A stretch of 64,000 nt of DNA from Actinernus sp. WN-2022 (GCA_030867875.1 JAOWCC010001634.1:101721321-101785320), one strand, 5' to 3'. Shown: positions 1-9,639, numbered from the stretch's first letter. Notes: generated by a model from the sequence alone, not told the origin. A program made the numbers and translations.

Positions 1-1216
1 GTCATAGATAAAGTCAACATTCTATGGGTGAACATCGCTCGATACCAACCACTACGCGGAGGTTCGTATTTGCCGCTGCCTACAGAAATCGCAAATAAGA
101 AAGCCGTGATCAATGTAAAGAACTATGATGACCATTGCGTACTTTGGGTGATAACGGCAACGCTGCATCCAGTTGCAATACACCCCGAGAGAATATCAAA
201 CTATCGAAAGGAAGATTGGCCAAAACATGAAGGGGTGGACTCGCCAACACCAATTTCGCAAATACCGCGCTTGGAGAAGCAAAACGAAATCTCCATCAAC
301 GTGTATGGTTGGGATCCAAAGGAAAAGTGTTTGATTGTACACAACATATCAACGGAGACCTTTTCAAAGCGTATTAACCTATTGCTTATAGAGTGCCCAG
401 ATAGCGGTCGGCAACACTACTGCCGGATCAAGGACTTCAACCGCCTACTATTCGATCAGACAAAATATAAATGTAGGAAGCACTTCTGCGAACGATGTCT
501 ACATGGATATACTACCGAAGCTCTTCTTGCGAAGCACATCCCAGAGTGTAACGGAACTAACGACCGAGCCATTCGAATCGAGATGCCCACCAACGAGAAC
601 AACAAAGTCTCATTTCAGAACGGTCACAAACAGCTCAAAGTTCCCTATGTTATATATGCAGACCTTGAGGCTTTAACCACTAAGATCGAAGGACACGCTA
701 AAGATCCTACGAAAAGCAATACACTTAAAACGGAAGAACATATTCCCTGTGGATTTTGTTACACCGTCGTACGTTCTGACGGCCACAGCGAACCACCAGT
801 CTTCTATAGAGGTCCTGATACGATCGAGCGCTTTCTACGATATGTACAAGATGAAGAAAGAAAGATCAAAAACATAGTAGCAAAACCACTATGTATGTCG
901 CGGGAAAACAAGAGGTATTTTGATCGAGCAAGGATTTGCCATATTTGTCAGAAGCCTTTATTTGGTAAAGATAGAGTACGAGATCATTGTCACATCACTG
1001 GGGAGTTTCGAGGCGCAGCACATAAGGTATGTAATCTCAAATTACGTATCTCACCTATCATCCCAGTTGTATTCCACAATCTACGTGGATACGATTCTCA
1101 CCTACTGATGCAATCTATTTCCAAGACAGAGGGCGATATCTCTTGCATTCCAAATAATATGGAGAAATACATTTCATTCTCACTTGGCAACCTACGGTTC
1201 ATCGATAGCAATACAA
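1..1216 (+). pseudogene. polB: Polinton protein-primed DNA polymerase B, N-terminal part
   Basis: This is the 5' portion of a Polinton/Maverick family B DNA polymerase. The reading frame is already open at the window edge, so the true start lies outside. Visible parts are a Cys/His cluster near 466-552 (CxxxxFCxxC then HxxxC), the exonuclease motif ExoI (YADLEAL, about 655-675), a Cys/His motif of the recombination endonuclease VII type (CHICxKPL, DHCHITG, HKVCN, about 937-1035), and ExoII (FHNLRGYDSH, about 1073-1102). The frame is interrupted at about 1217 by a LINE fragment bounded by a short direct repeat. The polymerase continues in the same codon phase at 1891, so this copy is disrupted. 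Family assignment is very secure from the motif set; loss of function is inferred from the interruption. Confidence 0.93.
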
Positions 1217-1896
1217 GACGATCTTAAGTGGAACTTGCACACTGATATCACCATCAAGAAAGCCTCAAAAAGACTGTACTTCTTAATACAACTGAAGCGT
1301 GCAAACGTTCCAACTAGTGAACTACTCCAATTCTATATAGCCTGTATTAGGTCCGTTTTACTTTACGCATGTCAAGTCTTTCATTATGGTCTGCCAGAAT
1401 ATCTTAGCCTTTCTTTTGAGCGTGTTCAGAAAAGAGCAATGAGTATTGTCTATGGTTACGACGTATCATACACACGCGCTCTTTCTCTTTCTGGTCTTCT
1501 CAGTTTATCTTTACGTAGATCAGAGCTCTGCCACACTTTATTTCGAAAGATTTCTTCCAATCATAAAAGTAATTTATACAATCTATTACCACACAATGTA
1601 AGTAATTCCACCCCTAACCTACGTCAAAAGAGACCCTTTACTCTTCCGCTCTGTAAAACAAATAGGTTCTCTAATACCTTTATAAACTCAAGTGTCAAAT
1701 ATTATAATTCGAATTATAAATGTTAGAATTAGCGACCAAGTGAAATATACGTTAGTGTGTATATTAGCTACTTTTACTCTTAATCAATACCAATTATTTG
1801 TTTTTCTCATTATTGTAAACCTTAGTAATTCAGTTTATGACTGCAATTTTGGTTAAATAAACTATCTATCTATCTATCTATCTATCTAGCATACAA
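1206..1896. repeat. target-site duplication flanking the LINE fragment
   Basis: TAGCAATACAA at 1206-1216 and TAGCATACAA at 1887-1896 match except for one extra A in the left copy. Both lie in polymerase coding sequence immediately beside the LINE fragment, which is what a target-site duplication of about 10 bp would look like. Confidence 0.75.
1217..1886 (+). mobile_element. non-LTR retrotransposon 3' fragment inserted in polB
   Basis: This is about 670 bp of the 3' end of a LINE. It encodes the post-reverse-transcriptase C-terminal region (from about 1217 to the stop at 1726) typical of CR1/jockey-like elements, with the pattern SLLYACQVFHYGLP followed by RVQKRAMSIV. It ends in AATAAAC and a TATC microsatellite tail at 1861-1886. 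It is 5'-truncated, as expected from target-primed reverse transcription. It lies in the same orientation as the polymerase gene it interrupts. Confidence 0.85.
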
Positions 1897-3885
1897 TTTC
1901 TACCATCCTCTCTTGACAAGTTGGTAGCAAGTTCTACCCCAGACACCTTTCAACAAACTTCGAAGCATACACCAGACCCAGAGAAAAACAAGTTGCTACT
2001 ACGCAAAGGCGTTTATCCATATGAGTACATGGACTCTTGGGATAGATTCACTGAGACTTCTCTTCCACCGAAAGAATCATTCTATAGCAAGCTAAGCCTA
2101 GAGGATATATCCGATGAAGATTATGAACATGCATTAGAAGTTTGGAACGTATTTGATTGTAAGACATTAGGTGACTACCACGATCTTTACCTCCAAACTG
2201 ACGTACTTCTTCTAGCAGATGTATTTGAGACCTTTCGTGCAACATGTATGCAAAACTACGGATTAGATCCAGCTCACTACTATACGAGTCCTGGTCTATC
2301 GTGGGATGCGTTGTTAAAGAAGACCGGAGCGGAGCTTGAACTATTAACCGACTACGACATGCATCTATTCATTGAGAAAGGTTTACGTGGCGGTATATCC
2401 ATGGTGTCTCAACGCAAGGCCAAGGCAAACAATCCAAACGTGCCCGATTTCGACCCCGATAAGCCAAATAGCTATATACTCTATCTTGATGCCAACAACC
2501 TATATGGATGGGCGATGAGTCAGCCACTACCAACGGGGGGCTTTGAATGGTGTACACCAACGGAAGAGCAAATCACCATTCTTGCAACCGATTCCGATGT
2601 AGGTTACATCCTCGAAGTTGACCTTGAATACCCTCGAGAACTTCACGATATGCATAACAGCTATCCGTTAGCTCCTGAAAGAATGCAAGTGAATAAAGCT
2701 TGGTTCTCAGAGTATCAGACAAATCTATTCGAGGAGCTATACGAAGGAAATGGATCCTTGAAAGTGGAAAAGCTTGTACCTAACTTGTATAACAAAGAAC
2801 GATACGTGCTCCACTACCGCAATCTACAACTATATCTATCTCTTGGCATACGTTTGAAAAAGATCCATAGAGTACTACGATTCGATCAATCACCATGGAT
2901 GGAGCCATACATACGAATGAATACAGAATTACGAAAACAAGCGAAGAGCCCATTCGAGCAGGAACTCTACAAATTAATGAACAATAGTGTATTTGGTAAG
3001 ACAATGGAGAATCTACGAAAGCGTGTAGATATCAAACTAATTCGCTCCTCAGAAGGAATCAGACTACAACGTCTCTTGAATAAACCTAGTTATGCTCGCT
3101 CTACGATCTTTGACAATGATCTAGCCGCCGTACATAATTACAAAAGCAAGTTACTACTGAACCGTCCAGTATATGTTGGAATGTCGATTCTAGATCTCTC
3201 AAAACATTTAATGTATGACTTCTACTACAACGAGCTCAATCGGCAGTATGGACAACGTTGTAATCTACTATATACAGATACCGATAGCCTATTGCTACAC
3301 ATCGAAACTGAGGATATCTATGCAGACATGAAAGCCATTAAACGTTTCTACGATACGAGCAACTACAGTAAAGACCATCCATCATACGACGTATCCAACA
3401 AGAAAGTACTTGGTAAAATGAAAGACGAATGTGGAGGTATTCCCATTGTTGAATACGTTGGACTACGATCAAAGCTCTACTCGATCTTGAAAGTAGATGG
3501 TGGGGAGATTCGGAAAGCTAAAGGTACGAAGAAGGCAGTTGTGAAACATCGTATTCGACATGAACAATACAAGGAGTGCTTACTAGACAAGAAAGTGTTC
3601 CGCCATGGTATGGATATGCTTCGAAGTGAAGGTCATAGAATGTATGGCATACATATGAATAAAGTATCTCTATCACCATTCGATAGTAAGAGATGTATTT
3701 TAGCAAACGGAATAGATACGATAGCCTACGGTCATGGAGACTTTTTTCCAGATAATGAAGAAGTAGCCGATTCTATTTGCAATATAATATCGAACGCAAT
3801 CGATACACTATCCTACAATCGTAAAAACGTCATTACAGAGGATGAAGATATGGACGACTTTATTCGTGACTTGCTTCTATCTTAG
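1887..3885 (+). pseudogene. polB: Polinton DNA polymerase B, C-terminal part
   Basis: This continues the polymerase downstream of the LINE insertion. It holds ExoIII (YLQTDVLLLADVF, about 2188-2226), motif A (YLDANNLYGWAMS, about 2479-2520), motif B (LYKLMNNSVFGKT, about 2965-3003) and motif C (LYTDTDSLL, about 3268-3294). All catalytic aspartates are present. The order and the DxNNLYG and YTDTDS signatures are those of protein-primed Polinton polymerases. The stop at 3883-3885 overlaps the tail of the convergent integrase gene by 9 bp. No stop codons or frameshifts were seen other than the LINE insertion, so the disruption looks fairly recent. Without the N-terminal exonuclease half, this portion is not expected to give a working polymerase. 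Confidence 0.93.
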
Positions 3886-4911
3886 AATACCTTTTGGTGG
3901 TAGTTCTGTATCTGGTGGTATCACTTGTATCTCTTCACGAACGAACCCTCGCTTTGGTGCATCTTTTCCTAAATAGTATAGAACAGGTTGATTTGATGAT
4001 ACCACACTTCGAGAAATATAGTATGTTTGTAAACTCCATACAGGATCAGTCGCTCGTTTAGTTCCACCTTCCAATTCTCCAGATGCGTAGAGATATCGAA
4101 CTAAAACGTCAAATGGTAGTCGCTTTTCATCCGATCCAATAGTTCGAGAATATGTAGGAGTCTTTATGTTTACTTGTTGTGTCTCTATAGAATTTGAAGG
4201 CTCTTTACCAGTAAGTCGAGTAACTTCATTGTTCATAGCCTTGATAACATCAGGAAGCCTCAATACCCATTCTCTACTACGCGCATCCGATCCTTCAGAT
4301 GTAAGTACCATCTCTTTTGCATATTGATATCCAAACAATCTTTCAGCTATCGTTCTATTTGCTCGTTCGACGAAGCTTTGCGCTCTATGATTACCAGCCT
4401 CACCTCGTTGAACTTTCGTACCATGTAGTTCTAGCGTTTCAGACATACGCCCCATGAATTCTCTACCAGGGTCTACTTGCAACGTCTTTGGCCATTCGAG
4501 TGGACTACGCTTGTAGATTCGTTCGAATGCCGCAGCAACTTCGCCGCTATCTTTAGATGCTAAAGGTTCGGCTTCTTTGTATCGAGAAGCTACATCGATT
4601 ACTACTAAAGCGTACTTGTATAGCTTTCGTCCACGCCCAGGTCGATCGTGTGGTAAGAATATCAAATCAGCTTGGTGGACTTCATTTGGTTTCGATACGG
4701 TCCAATGCGGACGTGGAATGTGTTTTGGTGGTGGTAGATATACTTGCCATATAGATTGCTTTTCCAACCAACTCTTAGCTACGTCTTCCGATGCTTTCGC
4801 TGCTACCGATAGCTTGTCAATTGCAGCGTGACCTTTCCAGTAGCCCAAAGGACCATAGAAGATACTCGCAAGTTTAGCATCCATTATACGTCTATGCATT
4901 CTAGCCTTCAA
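3877..4911 (-). CDS. int: Polinton retroviral-like DDE integrase
   Basis: This 344-residue protein has an rve integrase core. The catalytic triad is visible as D82 (HQADLIFL), D147 (LQVDPGREF) and E182 (FVERANRT), the last two separated as in retroviral integrases. The N-terminal 70 residues match the usual Polinton region before the core (FYGPLGYWKGHAAIDKL), and the C-terminal third, ending in a basic and proline-containing tail, would be the DNA-binding or chromodomain-like part. I see no HHCC zinc finger. The enzyme would join the element ends to host DNA and make the 6-bp duplications typical of Polintons. It is convergent with the polymerase and the frame is intact. The start chosen is the first methionine after the poly-A/hairpin region at 4918-5003. 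Confidence 0.93.
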   Translation of the reverse strand: MKARMHRRIMDAKLASIFYGPLGYWKGHAAIDKLSVAAKASEDVAKSWLEKQSIWQVYLPPPKHIPRPHWTVSKPNEVHQADLIFLPHDRPGRGRKLYKYALVVIDVASRYKEAEPLASKDSGEVAAAFERIYKRSPLEWPKTLQVDPGREFMGRMSETLELHGTKVQRGEAGNHRAQSFVERANRTIAERLFGYQYAKEMVLTSEGSDARSREWVLRLPDVIKAMNNEVTRLTGKEPSNSIETQQVNIKTPTYSRTIGSDEKRLPFDVLVRYLYASGELEGGTKRATDPVWSLQTYYISRSVVSSNQPVLYYLGKDAPKRGFVREEIQVIPPDTELPPKGILR

Positions 4912-4915
4912 CAGA

Positions 4916-4917
<2 letters not shown>

Positions 4918-4947
<30 letters not shown>

Positions 4948-5003
4948 AAGAACCTATCCAACCGGTCCTTATTCCTTTCTTTTTTTTTTCTTTTTTTTTC
5001 GTA
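4918..5003. terminator. hairpin with A-tract and T-tract arms upstream of integrase
   Basis: On the plus strand an A-run of about 25 bases (interrupted once near its start) is followed by a stem (GGATAAG and CTTATTCC arms around ACCGGT) and then two T-runs ending in CGTA. On the minus strand, the transcribed strand for the genes around it, this reads as a stem-loop followed by a long T-run just before the integrase start. A similarly built structure lies at 13525-13600. A role as a 3'-end signal for the gene upstream, or as a promoter element, is inference. Confidence 0.55.
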
Positions 5004-5004
5004 T

Positions 5005-5148
5005 TTTTAGTAGTAGCTTAGTAGTAACCTAGTAGTAGCCTAGTAGTAGCTTAGTAGTAACCTAGTAGTAGCCTAGTAGTAGCTTAGTAGTAACCTAGTA
5101 GTAGCCTAGTAGTAGCCTAGTAGTAACCTAGTAGTAACCTAGTAGTAG
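5005..5148. repeat. 11-bp tandem repeat with 33-bp higher-order unit
   Basis: The array is built from 11-bp units TAGTAGTAGCT, TAGTAGTAACC and TAGTAGTAGCC, cycling mostly in that order to give a 33-bp higher-order repeat of about four periods. It fills the space between the integrase start region and the end of the 141-residue gene. No coding potential. Confidence 0.9.
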
Positions 5149-5157
5149 TGGCAATGG

Positions 5158-5583
5158 CTATAGCCATCTACTAATAGCGTATCCAGCGCCTAGCATTCCA
5201 CCACCGACGTAGAGCAACTCACCAGTCTTCTGATTGTTTGAGGGTCGGTAGTAGTCAGATAAGCGGGGTTCTTTCATTCCTTTGAGCCGTTTAAGCACCT
5301 TACGTAACTTATCGGATTGTACGAAGGCTTCGTTGGTATCTCTTTGAACGTCGTATGCATCGCGTTCAAGACCTTCTTGATTTTGTGCAAAGTCGTATAG
5401 TCTTTGACGTTCGGTTCTATACGCTGTCATTTCAGATTCTTGTTTTTCAATGGCTCTATCGTGTCTCTCTCGTTCTGTATCTATATCACCCTTTCCAATC
5501 ATTCTAGCTAGTATACCACCACCAGTAAATGCCGTCGCATTCAAAACGGCGCCAAAAACTGTCATAGCAATTGCTGCCGCCAT
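5158..5583 (-). CDS. small predicted membrane/coiled-coil protein (141 aa)
   Basis: I do not recognise a named family. The N-terminal 27 residues form one hydrophobic segment (AAAIAMTVFGAVLNATAF...GGILARMIG). Residues 33-105 are strongly charged and probably helical or coiled coil (DTERERHDRAIEKQESEM). The C-terminus has a second weakly hydrophobic, glycine-rich segment (LLYVGGGMLGAGYAISRWL). The start codon overlaps the stop of the upstream 69-residue gene by one base (TAATG). Its position in the minus-strand virion block of a Polinton suggests a minor virion or membrane-associated protein, but that is context only. Confidence 0.7.
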   Translation of the reverse strand: MAAAIAMTVFGAVLNATAFTGGGILARMIGKGDIDTERERHDRAIEKQESEMTAYRTERQRLYDFAQNQEGLERDAYDVQRDTNEAFVQSDKLRKVLKRLKGMKEPRLSDYYRPSNNQKTGELLYVGGGMLGAGYAISRWL

Positions 5584-5792
5584 TATGGTATGATCTTTTG
5601 TTTCTCAAGATATTGTTTCGCGTACAAGCTACCAACTATCACGGCAGTCCACTTTGCGTAATTTACTAGGGAAGAAGAAGGATCGCTAAGCATAGATTCC
5701 TTGGTAGTCTTTTTTACGATCCACCCAATACCAGCAGCGAGTCTTACAATTATAGATGCATCGGTTGCCGTCTTCATCAATTCTTTATCCAT
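5583..5792 (-). CDS. small predicted membrane protein (69 aa)
   Basis: This short ORF has one clear hydrophobic stretch (ASIIVRLAAGIGWIV) and a second in the C-terminal half (WTAVIVGSLYA), then a lysine-rich end. It shares a TAATG stop-start overlap with the next gene, which supports both being real. The intergenic sequence to its right (5793-5830) has a TATAGTATAGT stretch that may be its promoter. Function unknown; a virion membrane protein is a guess from context. Confidence 0.6.
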   Translation of the reverse strand: MDKELMKTATDASIIVRLAAGIGWIVKKTTKESMLSDPSSSLVNYAKWTAVIVGSLYAKQYLEKQKIIP

Positions 5793-5830
5793 CTTAACGT
5801 ATGTATAGTATAGTCTCTAGTCTTTAAGTG

Positions 5831-6187
5831 TTACTCCATGTCTGGTACCGTTGGCTTTGTCGGAGCTGCAGGTCGTGTCGTGCTAATGGCGGCAACGCAC
5901 TTATTGCCATCTACATACTTTTTGTATGCATAGTACGTGCCAACCAACGTAGCGCCTGTACCGATGACTGTGAGGATAGCCAGGTTTTCGAACCGACCTT
6001 TCTCTACATCAGTTTCTTTGGACGGTTCATTTTCACGTTCTATCTCCATCCTTTGAGCTTCTTTTGCACGGGCAGTGACCTTCTCCCAAGCTAATTTTCC
6101 TGCTGCAACACGCTTTGGATCTTTTCCTTTCTTAGTTGGTACAGTCGTCGGAGGATTCGCAGTTATCTGATCCGTCTGTTCCTCCAT
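5831..6187 (-). CDS. small single-span membrane protein (118 aa)
   Basis: The N-terminal half is hydrophilic and contains KKGKDPKRVAAGKLAW, a basic segment that I associate with a recurrent small protein of cnidarian Polinton elements. A transmembrane helix follows at about residues 70-88 (LAILTVIGTGATLVGTYYA), then a short proline-rich tail. Its 5' end overlaps the 3' end of the 187-residue gene by 56 bp in another frame. This favours a separate transcript or reinitiation. Family memory is not verified and function is unknown. Confidence 0.7.
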   Translation of the reverse strand: MEEQTDQITANPPTTVPTKKGKDPKRVAAGKLAWEKVTARAKEAQRMEIERENEPSKETDVEKGRFENLAILTVIGTGATLVGTYYAYKKYVDGNKCVAAISTTRPAAPTKPTVPDME

Positions 6188-6695
6188 CTTGATTTGATAT
6201 AGTAGTTACTTGCGAAGGTTCAATAGGTGTACCAGGAATGACTATGTGATCAGCTATATTGAACAAGACACTAGCTAGAGCTACAAATCGACCGTGTTTA
6301 AGTGCTAATCGACCAGCCACCATAGATATCTGATGGCGGGCTAATTGGTTTTCTTGTAGATCCTTAAACAGTGCTTGTTGGTTGTCTAGTGTAGCTACGT
6401 ATGAGACTGCGCGAGGAACTTGACGTAGTACACCATCTACTAAGTGTACTGTTATTTGATTTGCTACTACGGCCTGGTATCTACTATGTAAACGTTTTAC
6501 GTCCTTCTCAGATAGTTTAGTTATATCCGTTAGGGAGAAATTCTGTCCTAGACATTCTTTCGTTTTACCTAATACAGCTAAGGTCTTAAGTTCTTCCCGC
6601 CATTCTTCGATATCCTCCAATTCGGTTGAAAATTCCAATTTGGGTGGTGGACCTGTTAAATCCTCACCTTCCAGTTCTTTAACGTATTCATCCAT
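6132..6695 (-). CDS. conserved Polinton protein of unknown function (187 aa)
   Basis: This is a mostly alpha-helical, acidic N-terminal protein (VKELEGEDLTGPPPKLEFS). Its more hydrophobic C-terminal helix region (GRFVALASVLFNIADHIVI) is followed by a Ser/Asp/Cys-rich tail. Both ends overlap neighbours: 8 bp with the ATPase gene upstream and 56 bp with the 118-residue gene downstream. Such tight packing is typical of viral virion blocks. I do not recognise an enzyme motif. A structural or assembly role is inferred only from location beside the packaging ATPase. Confidence 0.7.
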   Translation of the reverse strand: MDEYVKELEGEDLTGPPPKLEFSTELEDIEEWREELKTLAVLGKTKECLGQNFSLTDITKLSEKDVKRLHSRYQAVVANQITVHLVDGVLRQVPRAVSYVATLDNQQALFKDLQENQLARHQISMVAGRLALKHGRFVALASVLFNIADHIVIPGTPIEPSQVTTISNQDGGTDGSDNCESSDDCTN

Positions 6696-7311
6696 GATAA
6701 TATGTTATAGGTGCGGGTATCTCTAACACTACTGCAAAAGGATGTCGCAAACAGAAACATATGCGAGCGAACTTATGAGATCGAAGTATCATTCGTAATT
6801 TATTACATTCTTGTGAGCCTCCGTAATCATCGAATATCCTCTTTCCATCTATAACCGATGCCGTATGAAACGCTACTACGATAGCTACGTTCTCACGAAA
6901 AGGTTTACATATACTCGTTAATTGTTGGGATAGTACCCAAATAGATAGTCCTATATGTCGAGCAGAGAATGCTAAATCTACTAGTTTGTCAGTTCGTTTC
7001 TTAACGTCCTTCGATGCGGCGCAATCATCGAGAATCAATAGAGTATTGGTACCCGACCAAAAGGTCGCGCAAATACTTAACGTAGCATCGATGGCATCCT
7101 GCGGTGGTGATATGACGAAGAAACGAGGATCTCGATTTGCGAATCCGCGATAGGTCTTGTTGTGGGCATACGTAGGACAAATCAGTACTATGTAATCGAA
7201 CTTACCACGAAATGGTCCACGAAGTTGTTCTATGAGAAATGCAGTCTTTCCACAATTCGTTGGACCTACTATGAGTGCGTTGAACGGCACGTGCTCTACG
7301 AGAGAATCCAT
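6688..7311 (-). CDS. genome-packaging ATPase (FtsK/HerA-like)
   Basis: This 207-residue P-loop ATPase has Walker A GPTNCGKT at residues 16-23 and Walker B LLILDDCA ending at D95-D96. A polar loop with Q follows near WVLSQQLT, the usual arrangement of Polinton, virophage and NCLDV A32-like packaging ATPases. It would pump the genome into the capsid. It follows directly on the probable major capsid gene: the capsid stop TGA and the ATPase ATG share one base (TGATG, 7309-7313). Length is at the short end of the family. The compact gene order ATPase-capsid supports the call. Confidence 0.93.
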   Translation of the reverse strand: MDSLVEHVPFNALIVGPTNCGKTAFLIEQLRGPFRGKFDYIVLICPTYAHNKTYRGFANRDPRFFVISPPQDAIDATLSICATFWSGTNTLLILDDCAASKDVKKRTDKLVDLAFSARHIGLSIWVLSQQLTSICKPFRENVAIVVAFHTASVIDGKRIFDDYGGSQECNKLRMILRSHKFARICFCLRHPFAVVLEIPAPITYYHG

Positions 7312-8549
7312 CAGTATGTTATACTATACAGAGATCTGTTCAATATATTAAGCTGAGCATCCGCAAGGACATAGATATGCATGTTTACGTTTCCACTTCC
7401 TCCTGCAGTTCTATGTATGCGAATGTCGATATCTTTTCCACCGCCAGTTTGTGCCAAGCCATCACCATGAACGGTGGAATCTTTTGCTGTGCGACAATCG
7501 ACTAGGATAGCGAATCTACTTTCGTAAAACTTCTTTGGAGTCATGGAAGTATCGGATGTACCAAACCACCCTTTCGCAGCCTCCCAGAAATCTGGGGGAA
7601 GCATACCGCTTGGAAAGAATCTGTTGGGAATTCCGTTGACATCTACTTCTACCTTCAAAATATCGGGATTCGAAAACGCTTCGCTATCTCGCGTACCAGC
7701 AGTGTGTGGATTTACAAATAGTAGAAGTAGTCCAGCGAATGATCGTCGTGGAACGTTGACGTTCTGAGATATCAAAGCATCGGAAGCTTTAGCGATCTTT
7801 ACTGTCTTGAAGCGAATGGCGTGGTCGTATAGGAATGCAGTACCACCTATTTCGTATTTGTGAAGTACACTACTAGCCAGCGTTTCATCCTTGATTGCTT
7901 CGTATTCTAGTTGGATGTTGGTAAGTTTGTACGTACCTATTTTCGTAGCATCCGATCCAACTACGACATCAATGGCATGCGCTAGAGTCAACTCAAACGA
8001 AATAGTATCTTCTAGAGCATGTGTATATAGAACTCCTTGTTGCGTCATAATGTCGACATCTAACGGAATCCTATATTTGGAACCATACGCAGCTAGGAGC
8101 GCGTTTTCTCCAGCATCCGAAGTACCTGCATCGCCCGCTTTCGATCGTAGCTTATTCGTGTTCTCTGATTGGATACCTTGTTGCACTCTCGATTCTCTCT
8201 CCTGCGTAGATAGGTATACATCGGAATACGTTTGTAGGAGGTCTGACCTGGCGAGGTCTTCTACTATTTCAGCTCCCATCTTACAGACTCTATGTATGAC
8301 CAAACATCGTCCAACGTTCGAAACGACTCTGTTATTCGCATGTCCACCAGATAATACGAGGTCGCCCAATAGCGCTAAGCTACCAGGTACTAGTACTATG
8401 CCTTCTCCTAGCGTTGGAACATCTACGTATAGAGTCTCACCTGGATTGGCAGATGATGGAGTGAAAGTTTTCCTATACAAGGTTCGTTGAGCTTTGAGTG
8501 CATGAGGCTCTCTTTGCGCCTTCTTAGGAATCAACTTCGACGATATCAT
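7311..8549 (-). CDS. mcp: probable Polinton major capsid protein
   Basis: The protein is 412 residues from the second methionine (MISSKL), or 424 from an upstream ATG at 8585. The later start is preferred because the upstream part overlaps the divergent promoter. The sequence is rich in predicted beta strands, with motifs such as DPG-type turns near the start (NPGETLYVDVP), an internal VPRRSFAGLLLLF strand and a C-terminal MHIYVLADAQLNI strand. These fit a double jelly-roll capsid protein and a family I recall from cnidarian Polinton elements. The assignment also rests on its place next to the packaging ATPase and on the absence of another candidate of this size and type, apart from the 497-residue protein at 9636-11129. 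A structure prediction would settle it. Confidence 0.65.
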   Translation of the reverse strand: MISSKLIPKKAQREPHALKAQRTLYRKTFTPSSANPGETLYVDVPTLGEGIVLVPGSLALLGDLVLSGGHANNRVVSNVGRCLVIHRVCKMGAEIVEDLARSDLLQTYSDVYLSTQERESRVQQGIQSENTNKLRSKAGDAGTSDAGENALLAAYGSKYRIPLDVDIMTQQGVLYTHALEDTISFELTLAHAIDVVVGSDATKIGTYKLTNIQLEYEAIKDETLASSVLHKYEIGGTAFLYDHAIRFKTVKIAKASDALISQNVNVPRRSFAGLLLLFVNPHTAGTRDSEAFSNPDILKVEVDVNGIPNRFFPSGMLPPDFWEAAKGWFGTSDTSMTPKKFYESRFAILVDCRTAKDSTVHGDGLAQTGGGKDIDIRIHRTAGGSGNVNMHIYVLADAQLNILNRSLYSITY

Positions 8550-8583
8550 GTTGAATATATCTAGACATATAGTTATGTTTAAC
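8550..8583. promoter_or_regulatory. divergent promoter between capsid gene and 351-aa gene
   Basis: Only about 34 bp separate the minus-strand ATG (8547-8549) from the plus-strand ATG at 8584. The interval begins with TTGAA and contains ATATAGTTAT, both also found at 11130-11172 between another divergent pair. The shared sequence between two unrelated gene pairs supports a bidirectional promoter. Confidence 0.6.
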
Positions 8584-9639
8584 ATGGAAGGTGATGCTGT
8601 AGAGGAAATACCTGGTGGATTTGAAAGAGGAAAAGATTACGATGATGACGATGCTATCGATGCGGAGGAGTGGAATGCGACATTTTCAGAAAAGCCAGGA
8701 GAAAGGGTCGCAATGAAAACCCTACACGACTACGGGAAGGAAGACGCTAAACCAAAGAATCAGGAAACCTCGTTTTCTATGGACGATTACATCGACGAAC
8801 TCATCGACCCGAAAGACTCGGACGAAAGAATCCTGGAAAATCCTAAATTCGGTGCTAGAGGTGTGATCTTCAAACAGGGATTATCAGACAAGGCAAAACA
8901 GGAGATGTTCGAGATCGTCTGGGAACAATATCCAGATGTAGGAATTCGAGGCATTCTCGAGATGGCAACCATGTCTGATGGTAGAGTCGCTATCCGCGAG
9001 TATGGAAGTACGAATAAACCTATCCCTTTGTTTACCAAGAAGGGTGAGTTATATACGAGGATTGGGAAAGGTCTCAAAAGAGTTTTAGGGCCTACGTTAG
9101 AAAAAGCACTAGAAGAAGTCGTAGTAGCTAAAGACCAATTGAGTGAGAGGATCGAACTAAATGAGGAAATACTCAAAGACCCTACGTCTACCGAAACTCA
9201 GAAAGAAAACGCTACTAATAAAATAGAGACCGATCAGGAGAAACAAGCAGTCCTAGGCCAAATAGAAGAAGCCATGACAGAACGTATACCACTTAGGGAT
9301 CGTATAAGGACCATCTTCAAAAAGTATGGAGTCAGCATAATTAGCGTGGTAGCTGCGGTAAGTACTGTGATCGGCGTAATAGTTTCCAATCTGACAAAGA
9401 CAGTTTCCACGATAGTACCAGGATTGGGAGACGCTGCCAAAGCAGTCGCTAAAACAACTGCCAAGACCTTGAAAGCAATGGGTAAGAAGTTAGAGGAGAT
9501 TCTACCTAAGATGATTGGGCCAATTGCGAGTTTCGTATTCAGTATGGCTGCCGACGTTGTTGTAGTCTTAGCGAACAACGTTTGGTTGTTAATCGTAGCA
9601 TCAGTGGTCTTCGTAGTGGAGCAATACAAACGACGTTAA
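8584..9639 (+). CDS. Polinton virion protein with C-terminal membrane segments (351 aa)
   Basis: The start at 8584 (MEGDAVEE) is chosen because two upstream in-frame ATGs (8548, 8575) lie in the divergent promoter. The N-terminal 130 residues are acidic. A helical region about 180-240 is charged and coiled-coil-like (EELNEEILKDPTS). The C-terminus has a hydrophobic segment (GVSIISVVAAVSTVIGVIV), an amphipathic lysine-rich stretch (KALGKKLEEIL-type), a further hydrophobic helix, and a terminal transmembrane helix (WLLIVASVVFVVEQYKRR). I recall similar C-termini in hypothetical proteins of cnidarian genomes. It is probably a membrane-associated minor virion protein. Its stop overlaps the convergent 497-residue gene in a shared TTAA. 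Confidence 0.75.
   Translation: MEGDAVEEIPGGFERGKDYDDDDAIDAEEWNATFSEKPGERVAMKTLHDYGKEDAKPKNQETSFSMDDYIDELIDPKDSDERILENPKFGARGVIFKQGLSDKAKQEMFEIVWEQYPDVGIRGILEMATMSDGRVAIREYGSTNKPIPLFTKKGELYTRIGKGLKRVLGPTLEKALEEVVVAKDQLSERIELNEEILKDPTSTETQKENATNKIETDQEKQAVLGQIEEAMTERIPLRDRIRTIFKKYGVSIISVVAAVSTVIGVIVSNLTKTVSTIVPGLGDAAKAVAKTTAKTLKAMGKKLEEILPKMIGPIASFVFSMAADVVVVLANNVWLLIVASVVFVVEQYKRR

Noticed and set aside
7891..8490. 199-codon plus-strand ORF
   Set aside because: Antisense shadow of the capsid candidate, without family features.
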